From positions 3,286,001 to 3,350,000 of the forward strand of contig NZ_CP072827.1 of the NCBI RefSeq assembly GCF_017916255.1: a stretch of 64,000 nucleotides of DNA. The letters run 5' to 3'. Of the stretch, positions 1-9,367 are shown one piece after another. Both the position numbers and the translations under genes were made by a program. How positions within the stretch are numbered: the first letter of the stretch is position 1; each line of letters opens with the position of its first letter. The stretch comes from Streptomyces mobaraensis NBRC 13819 = DSM 40847. Its GTDB lineage: Bacteria > Actinomycetota > Actinomycetes > Streptomycetales > Streptomycetaceae. The notes beneath the pieces were generated by a model, which saw nothing but the letters and a program-made list of their open reading frames with translations, did no database searches and had not been told where the DNA came from.

Positions 1-1554
1 ATCATCTGCATCCCCAACGGCTGCCCGCCCTCCGAGGTCGAGCCCGCCGACCCGACCACCAAGCTCGTCGTCGCCGCCGGCCGCCTCATCCCGGTCAAGC
101 GCTACGACCTGCTGGTCGCCGCCTGGGCCACCGTGCACGCCAAGCGCCCCGACTGGAACCTGCGGATCTACGGCCGCGGCCCCGAACTCGCCAAGCTCCG
201 CGCCCAGATCGAGCGCCTGGAGCTCACCGAGACGATCACCCTCATGGGCGCCCACTCGCCCATCGAGACCGAGTGGGCCAAGGGCTCCATCGCCGCCGTC
301 ACCTCCCGCGAGGAGTCGTTCGGCATGACGATCGTGGAGGCCATGAACTGCGGCGTCCCCGTCGTCGCCACCGACTGCCCGCACGGCCCCGGCGAGATCA
401 TCAGCGACGGCAAGGACGGCCTCCTCGTCCCCGTCGGCGACAGCGAGGGCATCGCCAAGGGCCTCCTCAAGCTGATCGAGGACGACGAGCTGCGCCGCAC
501 CATGGGCGCCGCCGCCAAGGTCTCCGCCCAGCGCTACTCCCCCGAGCGGATCGCCGACGCCTACGAGGACCTGATCCGCAGCCTCGGCGTCGACACCGCA
601 CCGAAGCCGGCCGCCGCGGCCGCCGCCGACAAGGCCCCGCTGAGCACGTCCCTGCGGCGCACCGTCGGAAAGATCATCCGCCCGCTGCGCGGCCGCCCGG
701 TCGCCCAGCCGGCCCGCAAGCCGGTCTCCGAGGCGCTGAAGGAGATAGTCCGCCGACCGCTGAAGGCCACCGCCTCCACCCGCGTCGACGCCGACGGCAA
801 CATCGTCGTCTCCGTCGACGGCAAGGGCCTGGCCGGCGACGACCTCTCGCTGACCGTCACCCGCCGCAAGGAGGGCAAGCCGATCAGCGTCCCGCTGGCC
901 ACCCCCGCCACCCCGGGCGCGCCCTACACGGCCGTCCTGGACCGCGCCAAGCTGCGGCTGGGCGAGGGCCGTTGGGACCTGCACGTCGTCCGCGACGAGG
1001 ACAAGGCGCGCCGCCGCGTCGTCTCCCACCTCGCCGAGGGCAAGAACCTGCTCGGCCTGGAGCCGCTGCCCGGCTCCCCGTTCACCTGGATGATCGCCTA
1101 CCCGACGGTCGACGGGTACCTGGCGCTGCGCGCCTGGCACCGCCCCGCGCACGCCGAGGCGCTGTCGATCCGTCAGACGGAGACCTCGCTCACGGTCCAG
1201 GGCCGGCTCTACGGCACCTCGTTCACCGAGGACACCAAGCCGTTCGTCATCGGCACCCCGCGCGCGGAGTCCGCGGCCGACATCTCGGCCGAGGTCACCG
1301 TCCTGGACTCGACGAGCTTCCGCTTCACCCTGCGCACCTCCCAGCTCAAGGCGGCCCGCGGCGACGAGGGCGCGATCTGGGACCTGGCGCTGCGGCTGGC
1401 CGGCGACGCCGAGCCGGTGCGGATCGGCCGGATCGTCGGCGACATCGTCGACCGCAACAAGACCGACATCTACCCGACGGTCGGCGGCGTCCGCCCGTAC
1501 CTCACCGTCAACAGCGACCTGGCCGTCAACTGCCCGGCCGCTGAAGCCAAGTGA
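1..1554 (+). CDS. Glycosyltransferase family 4 protein, 5' end outside the window
   Basis: The reading frame is open from the first base, so the start lies upstream; 517 residues are visible. The first ~180 residues are the C-terminal half of a GT-B (GT4-like) glycosyltransferase. They show the AAGRLIPVKRYDLL acceptor-side segment at about residues 25-38 and the nucleotide-sugar E-x7-E motif in EESFGMTIVE (about 104-113), followed by GVPVVATDCPHGPGEI. After an Ala/Pro/Lys linker (about 190-240), residues ~240-517 form a second, beta-rich domain that I do not recognise. By family it should move a sugar from an NDP-sugar donor to a cell-surface or secreted acceptor; the substrate cannot be read. 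It converges on truA with only 4 nt between the stop codons. Confidence 0.85.
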   Translation: MICIPNGCPPSEVEPADPTTKLVVAAGRLIPVKRYDLLVAAWATVHAKRPDWNLRIYGRGPELAKLRAQIERLELTETITLMGAHSPIETEWAKGSIAAVTSREESFGMTIVEAMNCGVPVVATDCPHGPGEIISDGKDGLLVPVGDSEGIAKGLLKLIEDDELRRTMGAAAKVSAQRYSPERIADAYEDLIRSLGVDTAPKPAAAAAADKAPLSTSLRRTVGKIIRPLRGRPVAQPARKPVSEALKEIVRRPLKATASTRVDADGNIVVSVDGKGLAGDDLSLTVTRRKEGKPISVPLATPATPGAPYTAVLDRAKLRLGEGRWDLHVVRDEDKARRRVVSHLAEGKNLLGLEPLPGSPFTWMIAYPTVDGYLALRAWHRPAHAEALSIRQTETSLTVQGRLYGTSFTEDTKPFVIGTPRAESAADISAEVTVLDSTSFRFTLRTSQLKAARGDEGAIWDLALRLAGDAEPVRIGRIVGDIVDRNKTDIYPTVGGVRPYLTVNSDLAVNCPAAEAK

Positions 1555-1558
1555 CGGA

Positions 1559-2419
1559 CTAGCAGCAACCGCCGGACCGACCGGGGAGCGTGCGCTTGTT
1601 GCGCGCTTCCCGGTTGCGGGCGGCGAGCTCGGAGTCGGCCGGGTAGCCGACCTCCTCCAGGGTCAGCCCGTGCGGCCGCACCACGTGCACCGCCGAGTCC
1701 CGCACCCCGGCCGCCAGCACCTTCCCCGGCCAGTCCACCGGCCGGTGCCCGTCGCCGACGAACAGCAGCGCGCCGACCAGCGACCGCACCATGTTGTGGC
1801 AGAACGCGTCGGCCTTCACGGTCGCCGTGATCACCCCGTCCGCGTCCCGCTCCCAGTCGAGCCGCTGGAGCGTACGGATGGTGGTGGCACCCTCGCGCTT
1901 CTTGCAGTACGCCGCGAAGTCGTGCTCACCGACGAGGCGTTCGGCCGCCGCGTTCATCGCGTCGACGTCCAGCGGCCAGTCGTGCCACAGCACGTGCCCG
2001 CGCAGCAGCGGATCCACGCCCGCCGGGTGGTCCACCACCCGGTACGCGTACCGCCGCCAGATCGCGGAGAACCGCGCGTTGAACCCGGCGGGCGCCTCCG
2101 CGACCCGCCACACCCGCACATCGTGCGGCAGCCGGCCGGCCAGCCGGCGCAGCAGCTTGTCCTCGTGCTCGGCCCACACCTCGACGGGCAGATCGACGTG
2201 CGCGACCTGGCCGCGGGCGTGCACCCCGGCGTCCGTCCGGCCGGCGACCGTCAGCTCGTACGTCACCTTGGACCGCGTCACGGTCCGGATCGCGTCCTCC
2301 AGCTCGCCCTGCACCGTCCGCTGGCCCTCGCGCTGCTTGGCCCAGCCGGAGAAGTCCCTGCCGTCGTACGACAGGTCCAGCCGCACCCGGACGTACCCGG
2401 GCGCCACCTCGTCACTCAC
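1559..2419 (-). CDS. truA: tRNA pseudouridine(38-40) synthase TruA
   Basis: Isomerises uridines 38-40 of the tRNA anticodon arm. The 286-residue product begins with a GTG at 2419, read as [20 protein letters not shown], preceded by a GAGAGGAAA ribosome site. The longer open frame up to 2560 would run through the rplQ terminator and is rejected. The catalytic Asp63 lies in [16 protein letters not shown], and the family segments [14 protein letters not shown] (N-terminus) and [11 protein letters not shown] (C-terminus) are present. The short Cys-Cys ending is unusual but of no known meaning. It is the last gene of the alpha-operon cluster, behind a hairpin after rplQ, so it may be expressed by readthrough or from its own promoter. 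Confidence 0.96.
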   Translation of the reverse strand: MSDEVAPGYVRVRLDLSYDGRDFSGWAKQREGQRTVQGELEDAIRTVTRSKVTYELTVAGRTDAGVHARGQVAHVDLPVEVWAEHEDKLLRRLAGRLPHDVRVWRVAEAPAGFNARFSAIWRRYAYRVVDHPAGVDPLLRGHVLWHDWPLDVDAMNAAAERLVGEHDFAAYCKKREGATTIRTLQRLDWERDADGVITATVKADAFCHNMVRSLVGALLFVGDGHRPVDWPGKVLAAGVRDSAVHVVRPHGLTLEEVGYPADSELAARNREARNKRTLPGRSGGCC

Positions 2420-2445
2420 CGCGTGTTTCCTCTCAGAATGCGGGA

Positions 2446-2475
2446 CGGGCCCGCCCCCGGAAAGGGGCGGGCCCG
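2446..2475 (-). terminator. Hairpin between rplQ and truA
   Basis: A perfect 12-bp inverted repeat, CGGGCCCGCCCC against GGGGCGGGCCCG, with a 6-nt loop. It lies 20 nt beyond the rplQ stop and just upstream of the truA ribosome site. Like most streptomycete terminators it has no T-run. It probably ends or attenuates the alpha operon. Confidence 0.75.
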
Positions 2476-2495
2476 GCACTGACACGTCAGACGCG

Positions 2496-2963
2496 TCAGG
2501 CGTCCTTCGACTCCTCGGCCGCCTCGGCGGCCTTGGCCTCGTCGGCCTCCTTGACCGCACGCTTGGTGGCGGCCTCGGCCTCGGCGACGGTCGCCTTCTT
2601 GGCGATCTCGCCCTCGACCAGCTCGATCACGGCCATGGGCGCGTTGTCGCCACGGCGGTTACCGATCTTGGTGATACGGGTGTAGCCACCCGGACGCTCG
2701 GCGTAGCGCGGAGCGATCTCGGTGAAGAGGGTGTGGACGATGCCCTTGTCGGTGATCGTCTGCAGCACCTGGCGACGGTTGTGGATGTCGCCCTTCTTCG
2801 CCTTGGTGATCAGGCGCTCCGCCACCGGACGCAGGCGACGGGCCTTGGCCTCGGTGGTGGTGATGCGGCCGTGCTCGAAGAGGGAGCGGGCGAGGTTCGC
2901 CAGCATCAGCTTCTCGTGCGCGGCACCGCCGCCCAGACGGGCACCCTTGGTGGGACGCGGCAT
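2496..2963 (-). CDS. rplQ: 50S ribosomal protein L17
   Basis: L17 of the large subunit, lining the peptide-exit region. The 155-residue product starts [20 protein letters not shown] and carries the family segment [20 protein letters not shown] near residues 40-59. The core ends at about residue 120; the last ~35 residues are an Ala/Glu/Lys-rich tail typical of actinobacterial L17. The start has an AGGAGAAAC ribosome site. It follows rpoA as in other bacteria, but a 188-nt spacer with a hairpin separates the two. Confidence 0.98.
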   Translation of the reverse strand: MPRPTKGARLGGGAAHEKLMLANLARSLFEHGRITTTEAKARRLRPVAERLITKAKKGDIHNRRQVLQTITDKGIVHTLFTEIAPRYAERPGGYTRITKIGNRRGDNAPMAVIELVEGEIAKKATVAEAEAATKRAVKEADEAKAAEAAEESKDA

Positions 2964-3070
2964 GGTGTTTCTCCTAGGTGTCTGCCCCGGCCGTATCAGG
3001 TACCGGAGTCAGTATCCGAGCGGGCGGTCGCCCGTCGGAGATCCGAGCCTCTTTCGGGGCCCGGAAGGGC

Positions 3071-3120
3071 CCGCGCCCCGAGGGGCGCGGGGAACTGCGC
3101 GACCAGCCACAGCGGGCCCG
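3071..3120 (-). repeat. Streptomycete intergenic repeat with hairpin, rpoA-rplQ spacer
   Basis: Contains GCGCCCC-GA-GGGGCGC, extendable to 9 bp (3071-3090), followed by GGGAACTGCGCGACCAGCC. From memory this second string is one of the most common intergenic sequences in Streptomyces genomes and often sits near transcription ends. Here it lies inside an operon, between the rpoA stop and rplQ, where it could reduce readthrough. Confidence 0.6.
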
Positions 3121-3151
3121 CAGTCAGCATCGGACCGTCGGTCCCGAGCTC

Positions 3152-4174
3152 TTAGTACTGCTCGGTCTCGACGAAACCCGCGTCCGCGTCGTCGTCGGCG
3201 CCAAAGGCGTCCGCCGCGGCGGTCGGGTCGAAGCCGGGAGGCGAGTCCTTCAGCGCCAGGCCCATGCCCGCGAGCTTCGCCTTGACCTCGTCGATCGACT
3301 TCGCACCGAAGTTGCGGATGTCGAGCAGGTCGGCCTCGGAACGGGCGACGAGCTCACCCACGGAGTGGATGCCCTCGCGCTTGAGGCAGTTGTAGGACCG
3401 AACGGTGAGCTCCAGCTCCTCGATCGGCAGCGCCAGGTCGGCGGCCAGGGCGGCGTCCGTCGGGGACGGGCCCATGTCGATGCCCTCGGCGTCGATGTTC
3501 AGCTCGCGGGCGAGACCGAACAGCTCGACCAGGGTCTTGCCGGCGGACGCCATGGCGTCGCGCGGGCGCATGGCCTGCTTGGTCTCGACGTCGACGATCA
3601 GCTTGTCGAAGTCGGTGCGCTGCTCGACTCGGGTCGCCTCGACCTTGTAGGTGACCTTGAGGACCGGCGAGTAGATGGAGTCGACCGGGATACGGCCGAT
3701 CTCCTGGCCCACCTGCTTGTTCTGGACGGCGGAGACGTAGCCGCGACCGCGCTCGACGGTCAGCTCCATCTCCAGCTTGCCCTTGGCGTTCAGCGTCGCC
3801 AGGACCAGGTCGGGGTTGTGCACCTCGACGCCGGCCGGCGGGGCGATGTCCGCGGCGGTGACCAGGCCGGGGCCCTGCTTGCGCAGGTACATCACGACCG
3901 GCTCGTCGTGCTCCGAGGAGACGACCAGCTGCTTGATGTTGAGGATGAGGTCGGTGACGTCCTCCTTGACGCCCGGCACGGTGGTGAACTCGTGCAGGAC
4001 ACCGTCGATGCGGATGGACGTGACCGCCGCACCCGGGATCGAGGAGAGGAGCGTACGACGCAGGGAGTTGCCGAGGGTGTAGCCGAAGCCCGGCTCCAGC
4101 GGCTCGATCACGAACCGCGAGCGGAACTCGTCGACGACCTCTTCGGTCAGCGAGGGACGCTGAGCGATCAGCAT
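3152..4174 (-). CDS. rpoA: DNA-directed RNA polymerase alpha subunit
   Basis: Alpha subunit (340 residues). The N-terminal domain (about 1-230) dimerises and nucleates beta/beta' assembly, with the signature [22 protein letters not shown] near residues 23-44. After a linker, the C-terminal domain (about 245-320; [18 protein letters not shown] and [16 protein letters not shown]) contacts UP elements and activators. The acidic tail [14 protein letters not shown] is characteristic of streptomycetes. The gene sits between rpsK and rplQ as usual, but a hairpin and a 133-nt spacer separate it from rpsK, so an independent promoter is likely. Confidence 0.99.
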   Translation of the reverse strand: MLIAQRPSLTEEVVDEFRSRFVIEPLEPGFGYTLGNSLRRTLLSSIPGAAVTSIRIDGVLHEFTTVPGVKEDVTDLILNIKQLVVSSEHDEPVVMYLRKQGPGLVTAADIAPPAGVEVHNPDLVLATLNAKGKLEMELTVERGRGYVSAVQNKQVGQEIGRIPVDSIYSPVLKVTYKVEATRVEQRTDFDKLIVDVETKQAMRPRDAMASAGKTLVELFGLARELNIDAEGIDMGPSPTDAALAADLALPIEELELTVRSYNCLKREGIHSVGELVARSEADLLDIRNFGAKSIDEVKAKLAGMGLALKDSPPGFDPTAAADAFGADDDADAGFVETEQY

Positions 4175-4236
4175 GCGATGAATCCTTCAGTCATGGGCGC
4201 CCGCTATTTGACGCCCGTTGTGTACTGCAAGGGTAC

Positions 4237-4273
4237 GGGCGGCACGGCTCCCGCGAGGGGATCCGTACCGCCC
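4237..4273 (-). terminator. Hairpin between rpsK and rpoA
   Basis: GGGCGG-c-ACGG pairs with CCGT-a-CCGCCC (one mismatch, 15-nt loop), 34 nt past the rpsK stop. It separates the ribosomal genes from rpoA. The following 60 nt up to the rpoA start are less GC-rich and may hold an rpoA promoter, though I could not fix its boxes. Confidence 0.55.
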
Positions 4274-4307
4274 GGACACTCGAAGCTACTGCGCGAAGCA
4301 GCCTGCG

Positions 4308-4712
4308 TCAGACGCGGCGGCGCTTCGGGGGGCGGCAGCCGTTGTGCGGGGTCGGGGTGACGTCCTGGATGGAGCCCACCTCGAGACCGGTCGCCTGGAG
4401 CGAACGGATGGCGGTCTCACGGCCGGAGCCCGGACCCTTGACGAAGACGTCGACCTTGCGCATGCCGTGCTCCTGCGCGCGGCGAGCGGCCGACTCGGCG
4501 GCCATCTGCGCGGCGAACGGGGTGGACTTGCGCGAGCCCTTGAAGCCGACGTGGCCGGCGGAGGCCCAGGAGATCACGTTGCCGGTCGGGTCCGTGATGG
4601 ACACGATCGTGTTGTTGAACGTGCTCTTGATGTGCGCGTGGCCGTGAGCGACGTTCTTCTTTTCCTTGCGGCGCACCTTCTTGGCAGCGCCCTGACGACC
4701 CTTGGGGGGCAT
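4308..4712 (-). CDS. rpsK: 30S ribosomal protein S11
   Basis: S11 of the 30S platform, contacting 16S rRNA near the E-site codon. The 134-residue product has the usual basic N-terminus ([19 protein letters not shown]), the family segments [19 protein letters not shown] and [18 protein letters not shown], and the C-terminal [18 protein letters not shown]. The ribosome site reads GTAGGAGTAAGAG before ATG. It lies 67 nt downstream of rpsM and is co-directional with it. Confidence 0.99.
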   Translation of the reverse strand: MPPKGRQGAAKKVRRKEKKNVAHGHAHIKSTFNNTIVSITDPTGNVISWASAGHVGFKGSRKSTPFAAQMAAESAARRAQEHGMRKVDVFVKGPGSGRETAIRSLQATGLEVGSIQDVTPTPHNGCRPPKRRRV

Positions 4713-4779
4713 CTCTTACTCCTACAGGGAGGTGGTCGGTCCTACAGCGAAGACCGCGTGGTCAAGCGTCCGCTGAGGA

Positions 4780-5160
4780 CTACTTCTTGCCCGGCTTCTT
4801 CTTGCCGGCGATGGCGCGACGCGGGCCCTTGCGGGTACGAGCGTTCGTGCTGGTGCGCTGACCGTGGACCGGCAGGCCACGACGGTGACGCAGACCCTGG
4901 TAGCAGCCGATCTCGACCTTGCGGCGGATGTCGGCCTGGATCTCGCGACGGAGGTCACCCTCGGTCTTGAGGTTGGCGTCCACGTACTCGCGGATCTTGA
5001 CCAGGTCCTCTTCGGCCAGGTCACGAACGCGGGTGTTCGGGTTCACACCGGTGGCGGCGAGGGTCGCCTTCGACTGGGTGCGGCCGATACCGAAGACGTA
5101 GGTGAGTGCGACCTCCACGCGCTTGTCGCGCGGGATGTCAACACCGGAAACGCGTGCCAT
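4780..5160 (-). CDS. rpsM: 30S ribosomal protein S13
   Basis: S13 of the 30S head, contacting L5 (bridge B1b) and P-site tRNA. The 126-residue product begins [26 protein letters not shown]. It has the helix-two-turn-helix region and the conserved [23 protein letters not shown] near the end, then a Lys-rich tail (AGKKKPGKK) that reaches towards tRNA. It is the first of the rpsM-rpsK pair and follows rpmJ after a 205-nt spacer. Confidence 0.99.
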   Translation of the reverse strand: MARVSGVDIPRDKRVEVALTYVFGIGRTQSKATLAATGVNPNTRVRDLAEEDLVKIREYVDANLKTEGDLRREIQADIRRKVEIGCYQGLRHRRGLPVHGQRTSTNARTRKGPRRAIAGKKKPGKK

Positions 5161-5224
5161 TGAATGGCTCCAGATGTTCGTCGGAGGTCTTCCACAGGAC
5201 CGCTCCCAGCCGCCGTCCCCTTCG

Positions 5225-5274
5225 CCTTCGCGAAGGGTTGGTACGGACTGGGTCCCCGGCCTCCGAAACCGGGG
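5225..5274 (-). promoter_or_regulatory. Structured leader of rpsM
   Basis: The 205-nt rpmJ-rpsM spacer holds the palindrome CCTTCGCGAAGG (5225-5236) and a second small hairpin, CCCCGG against CCGGGG (5254-5274). In other bacteria the region before rpsM is the S4 autoregulation site, but rpsD is not in this cluster here. A regulatory or processing role is inferred only from position and pairing. Confidence 0.35.
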
Positions 5275-5365
5275 GTGTCGCCCTCCATGCAGAGAGGGAC
5301 GGGTCCTGCGTATGTACGTGTTGCTCGCGTCGCGCGAAGAACTGCGGAGTGCGGTTCGGTGTGCG

Positions 5366-5479
5366 TCAGCCCTGGCGCTGCTTGTGGCGCAGGTTGTCGC
5401 AGATGACCATGACCCGGCCGTGGCGGCGGATCACCTTGCACTTGTCGCAGATCTTCTTGACGCTCGGCTTGACCTTCAT
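5366..5479 (-). CDS. rpmJ: 50S ribosomal protein L36 (zinc-binding form)
   Basis: A 37-codon gene, [20 protein letters not shown] then [17 protein letters not shown], matching bacterial L36 in length and sequence. The zinc ribbon is C11-x2-C14, C27 and H32 (C+ form). In streptomycetes C+ and C- paralogues are exchanged by the Zur regulon; this is the zinc-replete copy. It lies between infA and rpsM, its usual place. Confidence 0.97.
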   Translation of the reverse strand: MKVKPSVKKICDKCKVIRRHGRVMVICDNLRHKQRQG

Positions 5480-5538
5480 GGGTGTGAGGTTCTCCGGGTC
5501 AGTGCCACCACCCCGCCGAGACGGGATGCCGACAAGAT

Positions 5539-5760
5539 CTACTTGTAGCGGTAGACGATCCGTCCGCGCGTCAGGTCGTACGGAGAGAGCTCCACTACGA
5601 CCCGGTCGTCGGGAAGGATACGGATGTAGTGCATCCGCATCTTGCCGCTGATGTGCGCGAGGACCTTGTGACCGTTCTGGAGCTCCACCTTGAACATGGC
5701 GTTCGGCAGAGACTCGATCACGGTGCCCTCAATCTCGATGGCACCTTGCTTCTTGGCCAC
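5539..5760 (-). CDS. infA: Translation initiation factor IF-1
   Basis: IF-1 binds the 30S A site during initiation. The 73-residue product is a single S1/OB-fold domain: [20 protein letters not shown], then [20 protein letters not shown], then [20 protein letters not shown]. Length and sequence match actinobacterial IF-1 throughout. A GAAAGGCGAAGC ribosome site precedes the ATG. It heads the infA-rpmJ-rpsM-rpsK-rpoA-rplQ run and is separated from map by a 452-nt region with a possible promoter and a sequence duplication. Confidence 0.99.
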   Translation of the reverse strand: MAKKQGAIEIEGTVIESLPNAMFKVELQNGHKVLAHISGKMRMHYIRILPDDRVVVELSPYDLTRGRIVYRYK

Positions 5761-5852
5761 GCTTCGCCTTTCGAATCGGCTACCTTGATCGACTCAGGGA
5801 TTCGTACCCCCGCGCGAACGCGGGCATGCGGATACACGAGAGCCGACGCATC

Positions 5853-5882
5853 AGTCTACGTCAGGGCAACCGGAAAGACTAA
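5853..5882 (-). promoter_or_regulatory. Possible infA promoter
   Basis: On the minus strand TAGACT (5858-5853) is a good -10; TTAGTC (5882-5877), 18 nt upstream, is a weak -35. The predicted start leaves a leader of about 85 nt before infA with a small CCCGCG-type hairpin. This is read by eye only. Confidence 0.35.
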
Positions 5883-5982
5883 TCCAGGGGTGCTTGCCCA
5901 GCCGCAGTGATCCTTAAGCGACGGCTCGACAGCGGGCGCGAACGCCCGCCGGGCCTCGGCCCAGCGGGCAGGCTCCTCCCAA

Positions 5983-6094
5983 CGCCGGCCTCCGACCGGC
6001 GGACGGGCCGGAGGCCGCCGTCAGGGCCCCCGCTCAGCCCAGCGGGTCCGGCGCCGCCGTCACACCCAGCTCGGCCAGCTTCGCCTTGCCCCCG
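5983..6094. repeat. 112-bp direct repeat, outer copy (duplicated map 3' end)
   Basis: Identical over 112 bp to 6162-6273, as far as I can align by eye. It repeats the last ~20 codons of map with the stop (at 6036-6034) and the downstream hairpin (5986-6017). A further shorter match, AGGCTCCTCCCRACGCCG, flanks it at 5970-5987 and 6097-6114. This copy has no start codon and is a partial-gene duplication. Confidence 0.95.
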
Positions 6095-6161
6095 AAAGGC
6101 TCCTCCCGACGCCGCACTCGCGGGATCGGCGCCGGGGCGCCTCACAAGCTTCGAGCGGCTG

Positions 6162-6273
6162 CGCCGGCCTCCGACCGGCGGACGGGCCGGAGGCCGCCGT
6201 CAGGGCCCCCGCTCAGCCCAGCGGGTCCGGCGCCGCCGTCACACCCAGCTCGGCCAGCTTCGCCTTGCCCCCG
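6162..6273. repeat. 112-bp direct repeat, inner copy (functional map 3' end)
   Basis: Holds the real map C-terminus and the GC-rich hairpin CGGCCTCCG/CGGAGGCCG at 6165-6196. The two copies are 179 bp apart, start to start. The unit is not an insertion-sequence end and has no terminal inverted repeats beyond the hairpin. Confidence 0.95.
6165..6196 (-). terminator. Hairpin downstream of map, present twice
   Basis: Nine paired bases, CGGCCTCCG against CGGAGGCCG, 17 nt past the map stop. Because of the duplication the same hairpin recurs at 5986-6017, so map is followed by two terminators in series. Confidence 0.65.
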
Positions 6274-7052
6274 TCCACCGCGGTGAGGACCAGCGGGCCG
6301 TCCTCCGTCAGGGCGACCGAGTGCTCCCAGTGCGACGACCAGGTCAGATCGTCGGTGAGGACCGTCCACTCGTCCTCCAGGACGTGCGTCCGCGGCGTGC
6401 CCAGCGAGACCATCGGCTCGATCGCGATGCAGAAGCCGGGGACCAGCTTCGGGCCGCGGCCCCGCTTGCGGGAGACGTAGTTCAGCAGGTGCGGGTCCAT
6501 GTGCATCTCGGAGCCGATGCCGTGCCCGCCGTAGTCCTCGATGATCCCGTACTTGCCGGTGGCCGGGCGCGGCTGGCGGCGGATGTACGTCTCGATGGCC
6601 CGGGAGACGTCCACCAGCCGGTTGCCGTTCTTCACGGCCGCGATGCCGGCCCACATGGACTCCTCGGTCACCCGGGAGAGCTCCACCAGCTCCGGGGCGT
6701 GCCCGCCGCCCACGAAGGCCGTGAAGGCCGCGTCGCCGTGCCAGCCGTCCACGATGGCGCCGGCGTCGATGGAGATGATGTCGCCGTCCTTCAGGACGGT
6801 CTCCGCGCTCGGGATGCCGTGGACCACGACCTCGTTCACCGAGGTGCAGATCGTCGCGGGGAAGCCGCCGTAGCCGAGGAAGTTCGACTTGGCACCGTGC
6901 TCGGCCAGCACCTTGCGGGCGACGTCGTCGAGGTCCTTGGTGGTCGCGCCGGGGACCGCCGCCTCCCGGGTGGCGGCGTGGATGGCGGCGACGACCAGCC
7001 CCGCCTCGCGCATCTTCGCGATCTGGTCCGGGGTCTTGATCTCTACCGCCAT
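6213..7052 (-). CDS. map: Methionine aminopeptidase, type I
   Basis: Removes N-terminal Met from nascent proteins. The 279-residue product shows the five metal ligands: two Asp in SIDAGAIVDGWHGDAAFT, His in GHGIGSEMHMDPHLLNY, Glu in IAIEPMVSLG and Glu in SVALTEDGPLVLT. It lacks an N-terminal zinc-finger extension. The gene lies between adk and infA as in other actinobacteria, but a strong hairpin after adk and a 114-nt spacer suggest its own promoter. Its last ~20 codons are duplicated downstream. Confidence 0.98.
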   Translation of the reverse strand: MAVEIKTPDQIAKMREAGLVVAAIHAATREAAVPGATTKDLDDVARKVLAEHGAKSNFLGYGGFPATICTSVNEVVVHGIPSAETVLKDGDIISIDAGAIVDGWHGDAAFTAFVGGGHAPELVELSRVTEESMWAGIAAVKNGNRLVDVSRAIETYIRRQPRPATGKYGIIEDYGGHGIGSEMHMDPHLLNYVSRKRGRGPKLVPGFCIAIEPMVSLGTPRTHVLEDEWTVLTDDLTWSSHWEHSVALTEDGPLVLTAVDGGKAKLAELGVTAAPDPLG

Positions 7053-7117
7053 GGGGGCCTTCCTCGGCTCGACGACATCTTTCGAAAACTTCGCAGTAAA
7101 ACTGGTTCAAACAACAC

Positions 7118-7153
7118 TACGGCCGCGATCCCCCGAAGGGCATCGCGGCCGTA
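7118..7153 (-). terminator. Hairpin between adk and map
   Basis: TACGGCCGCGAT pairs perfectly with ATCGCGGCCGTA (12 bp, 12-nt loop), 14 nt past the adk stop. It marks the end of the secY-adk transcript. Confidence 0.8.
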
Positions 7154-7166
7154 CACCACCGGTGGC

Positions 7167-7826
7167 TCAGGCGCCGTCCCGCGCGGGGAGCGCCTCCATG
7201 GCCCGCTGGGTCACCTCGGCGACCTTGCCGAGCGCGGAGATCGTCACCACCAGGCCCTGGGCCTTGTAGTAGTCGATGATCGGCTCGGTCTCGCTGTGGT
7301 AGACCTCCAGCCGCTTGCGGACCGTGTCCTCACGGTCGTCGTCGCGCTGGTAGAGCTCGCCGCCGCAGACGTCGCAGACGCCCTCGGTCTGCGAGCGGTT
7401 GTAGATCACGTGGAAGACGTGGCTGCTGTCCGCGCGGCAGATCCGGCGGCCGGCGATCCGCTTCACGACCTCGTCCTCGGGGACCTCCAGGTCCAGGACG
7501 GCGTCCAGCTTCAGGCCCTTGCCCTTCAGGTACGCGTCCAGCGCCTCGGCCTGGCCGATGTTGCGCGGGAAGCCGTCCAGCAGGAAGCCGCCGGCGGCGT
7601 CCTCCTGATCCATCCGGTCCTCGGCCATGCCGATGGTCACCGAGTCCGGGACCAGCTGGCCGGCGCGCATGTACTCCTGGGCCTGGACGCCCAGCGGGGT
7701 GCCCTGGCTGATGTTCGCCCGGAAGAGGTCGCCCGTCGAGATGTGCGGGATCGCGAGATTCTTGGCGAGGTACGCGGCCTGCGTACCCTTGCCGGCGCCG
7801 GGCGGCCCGACGAGGACGATTCGCAT
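7167..7826 (-). CDS. adk: Adenylate kinase
   Basis: Interconverts ATP + AMP and 2 ADP. The 219-residue product starts [20 protein letters not shown] with the P-loop at residues 7-14, then STGDLFR (AMP binding) and [16 protein letters not shown]. The long-type LID domain carries [16 protein letters not shown] and CDVCGG. The usual Cys4 zinc site is altered: the first pair is C-x2-D instead of C-x2-C. The ATG overlaps the secY stop by one base (TGATG), so the two are translationally coupled. A longer frame reaching 8525 only overlaps secY and is rejected. Confidence 0.98.
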   Translation of the reverse strand: MRIVLVGPPGAGKGTQAAYLAKNLAIPHISTGDLFRANISQGTPLGVQAQEYMRAGQLVPDSVTIGMAEDRMDQEDAAGGFLLDGFPRNIGQAEALDAYLKGKGLKLDAVLDLEVPEDEVVKRIAGRRICRADSSHVFHVIYNRSQTEGVCDVCGGELYQRDDDREDTVRKRLEVYHSETEPIIDYYKAQGLVVTISALGKVAEVTQRAMEALPARDGA

Positions 7827-9142
7827 CAGCGGAGGAACCCTTCGTAGTTGCGCTGCTGAAGCTGGCTCTCGATCTGCTTCACCGTCTCCAGACCGACACC
7901 CACGATGATCAGGATGCTGGTTCCCCCGAATGGGAAGTTCTGGTTCGCGTTGAGTGTGACCAGCGCCACGGTGGGCACCAGGGCGATCACGCCCAGGTAG
8001 AGAGAGCCCGGCCACGTGATGCGGTTCAGCACGTAGCTCAGGTACTCCGCGGTGGGACGTCCCGCCCGGATGCCCGGGATGAACCCACCATACTTCTTCA
8101 TGTTGTCTGCAACTTCTTCGGGGTTGAAGGAGATGGCGACATAGAAGAAGGCGAAGAAAACGATCAGCAGGAAGTAAGTGACCATGTAGATCGGGTGGTC
8201 GCCCTTGACCAGGTTGGCCTGGATCCACTGCGCCCAGCCCGCGTCCTTGGAGTCGGTGAACTGCACCAACAGCGCCGGGATGTAGAGCAGGGACGAGGCG
8301 AAAATCACGGGGATGACACCCGCCTGGTTCACCTTGAGCGGGATGTAGGTCGACGTACCGCCGTAGGAACGGCGGCCGATCATGCGCTTCGCGTACTGCA
8401 CGGGCACGCGCCGCTGCGCCTGCTCGACGAAGACCACCAGGCCGACCATGGCCAGGCCGCAGAGGATGACGAGGCCGAACTCCAGCCAGCCGCCCATCAG
8501 CTTGCCCTGGAGCTTGATCGCCCACAGCGCGCTCGGGAACTGCGCGGCGATCGAGGTGAACATCAGGATCGACATGCCGTTGCCGATGCCGCGGTCGGTG
8601 ACGAGCTCACCGAGCCACATGATCAGCGCGGTGCCGGCGGTCATGGTGATGACCATCGTGATGGTCGTGAAGATCGAGTGGTTGGGCACGATGTCGGACG
8701 CGACCGGGCAGTTGCCGAAGAGCGCGCCGTTGCGCGCGACGGCGACCAGGCCGGTGCCCTGGAGCACGGCGAGCGCGATGGTCAGATAACGCGTGTACTG
8801 CGTGATCTTGGCCTGGCCGGACTGCCCTTCCTTCTTCAGGGCTTCCAGCCGGGGGATCACGACCGTGAGCAGCTGCAGGATGATGCTCGCCGTGATGTAC
8901 GGCATGACCCCCAGCGCGAAGATCGTGATCTGCAGCAGCGCGCCACCACTGAACATGTTCACGAGGCCGAACAGGCCCTGACCACTCTTGGCCTGGTCGA
9001 CGCACGTCTGGACGTTCTGGTAGTTGACCCCCGGGATCGGGACCTGCGACCCGAGCCGGTAGAGCACCATGATGCCCAGCGTGAACAGCAGCTTCTTGCG
9101 CAGGTCGGGCGTCTTGAACGCCCGGGCGAACGCGGTGAGCAC
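7826..9142 (-). CDS. secY: Preprotein translocase subunit SecY
   Basis: Channel subunit of the SecYEG translocon in the cytoplasmic membrane. The product has 438 residues and ten hydrophobic segments, with the N-terminus [20 protein letters not shown], plug-region segment [15 protein letters not shown] and the C-terminal [12 protein letters not shown] chose the GTG at 9142 because AGGAGG stands 4 nt upstream and it matches the usual N-terminus; an upstream GTG at 9163 would add MRGAGGT. SecE is encoded at 47.0 kb. A hairpin separates secY from rplO. Confidence 0.98.
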   Translation of the reverse strand: MLTAFARAFKTPDLRKKLLFTLGIMVLYRLGSQVPIPGVNYQNVQTCVDQAKSGQGLFGLVNMFSGGALLQITIFALGVMPYITASIILQLLTVVIPRLEALKKEGQSGQAKITQYTRYLTIALAVLQGTGLVAVARNGALFGNCPVASDIVPNHSIFTTITMVITMTAGTALIMWLGELVTDRGIGNGMSILMFTSIAAQFPSALWAIKLQGKLMGGWLEFGLVILCGLAMVGLVVFVEQAQRRVPVQYAKRMIGRRSYGGTSTYIPLKVNQAGVIPVIFASSLLYIPALLVQFTDSKDAGWAQWIQANLVKGDHPIYMVTYFLLIVFFAFFYVAISFNPEEVADNMKKYGGFIPGIRAGRPTAEYLSYVLNRITWPGSLYLGVIALVPTVALVTLNANQNFPFGGTSILIIVGVGLETVKQIESQLQQRNYEGFLR

Positions 9143-9318
9143 GGTGCCTCCTGCGCCTCTCACGCACCCACGTGAGAGGTAACGGTCTTGAGGATCGACG
9201 AATACATATCAGTCATGGCCGGACGGGCACAGTCCGCACGGCCCGGGGGTGATTCCCCCCGTGGGTACAGCAACAGTCCACGCCACCTTACCGGCGACCG
9301 TGCCCGGCTAGGAACGAC

Positions 9319-9353
9319 CAACCGGGGATGCCCCTATGGGACATCCCCGGTTG
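9319..9353 (-). terminator. Hairpin between rplO and secY
   Basis: CAACCGGGGATG pairs perfectly with CATCCCCGGTTG (12 bp, 11-nt loop), 15 nt past the rplO stop. The remaining ~175 nt up to secY would carry a separate secY-adk promoter. Confidence 0.85.
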
Positions 9354-9367
9354 TCGGATCAACGAAC

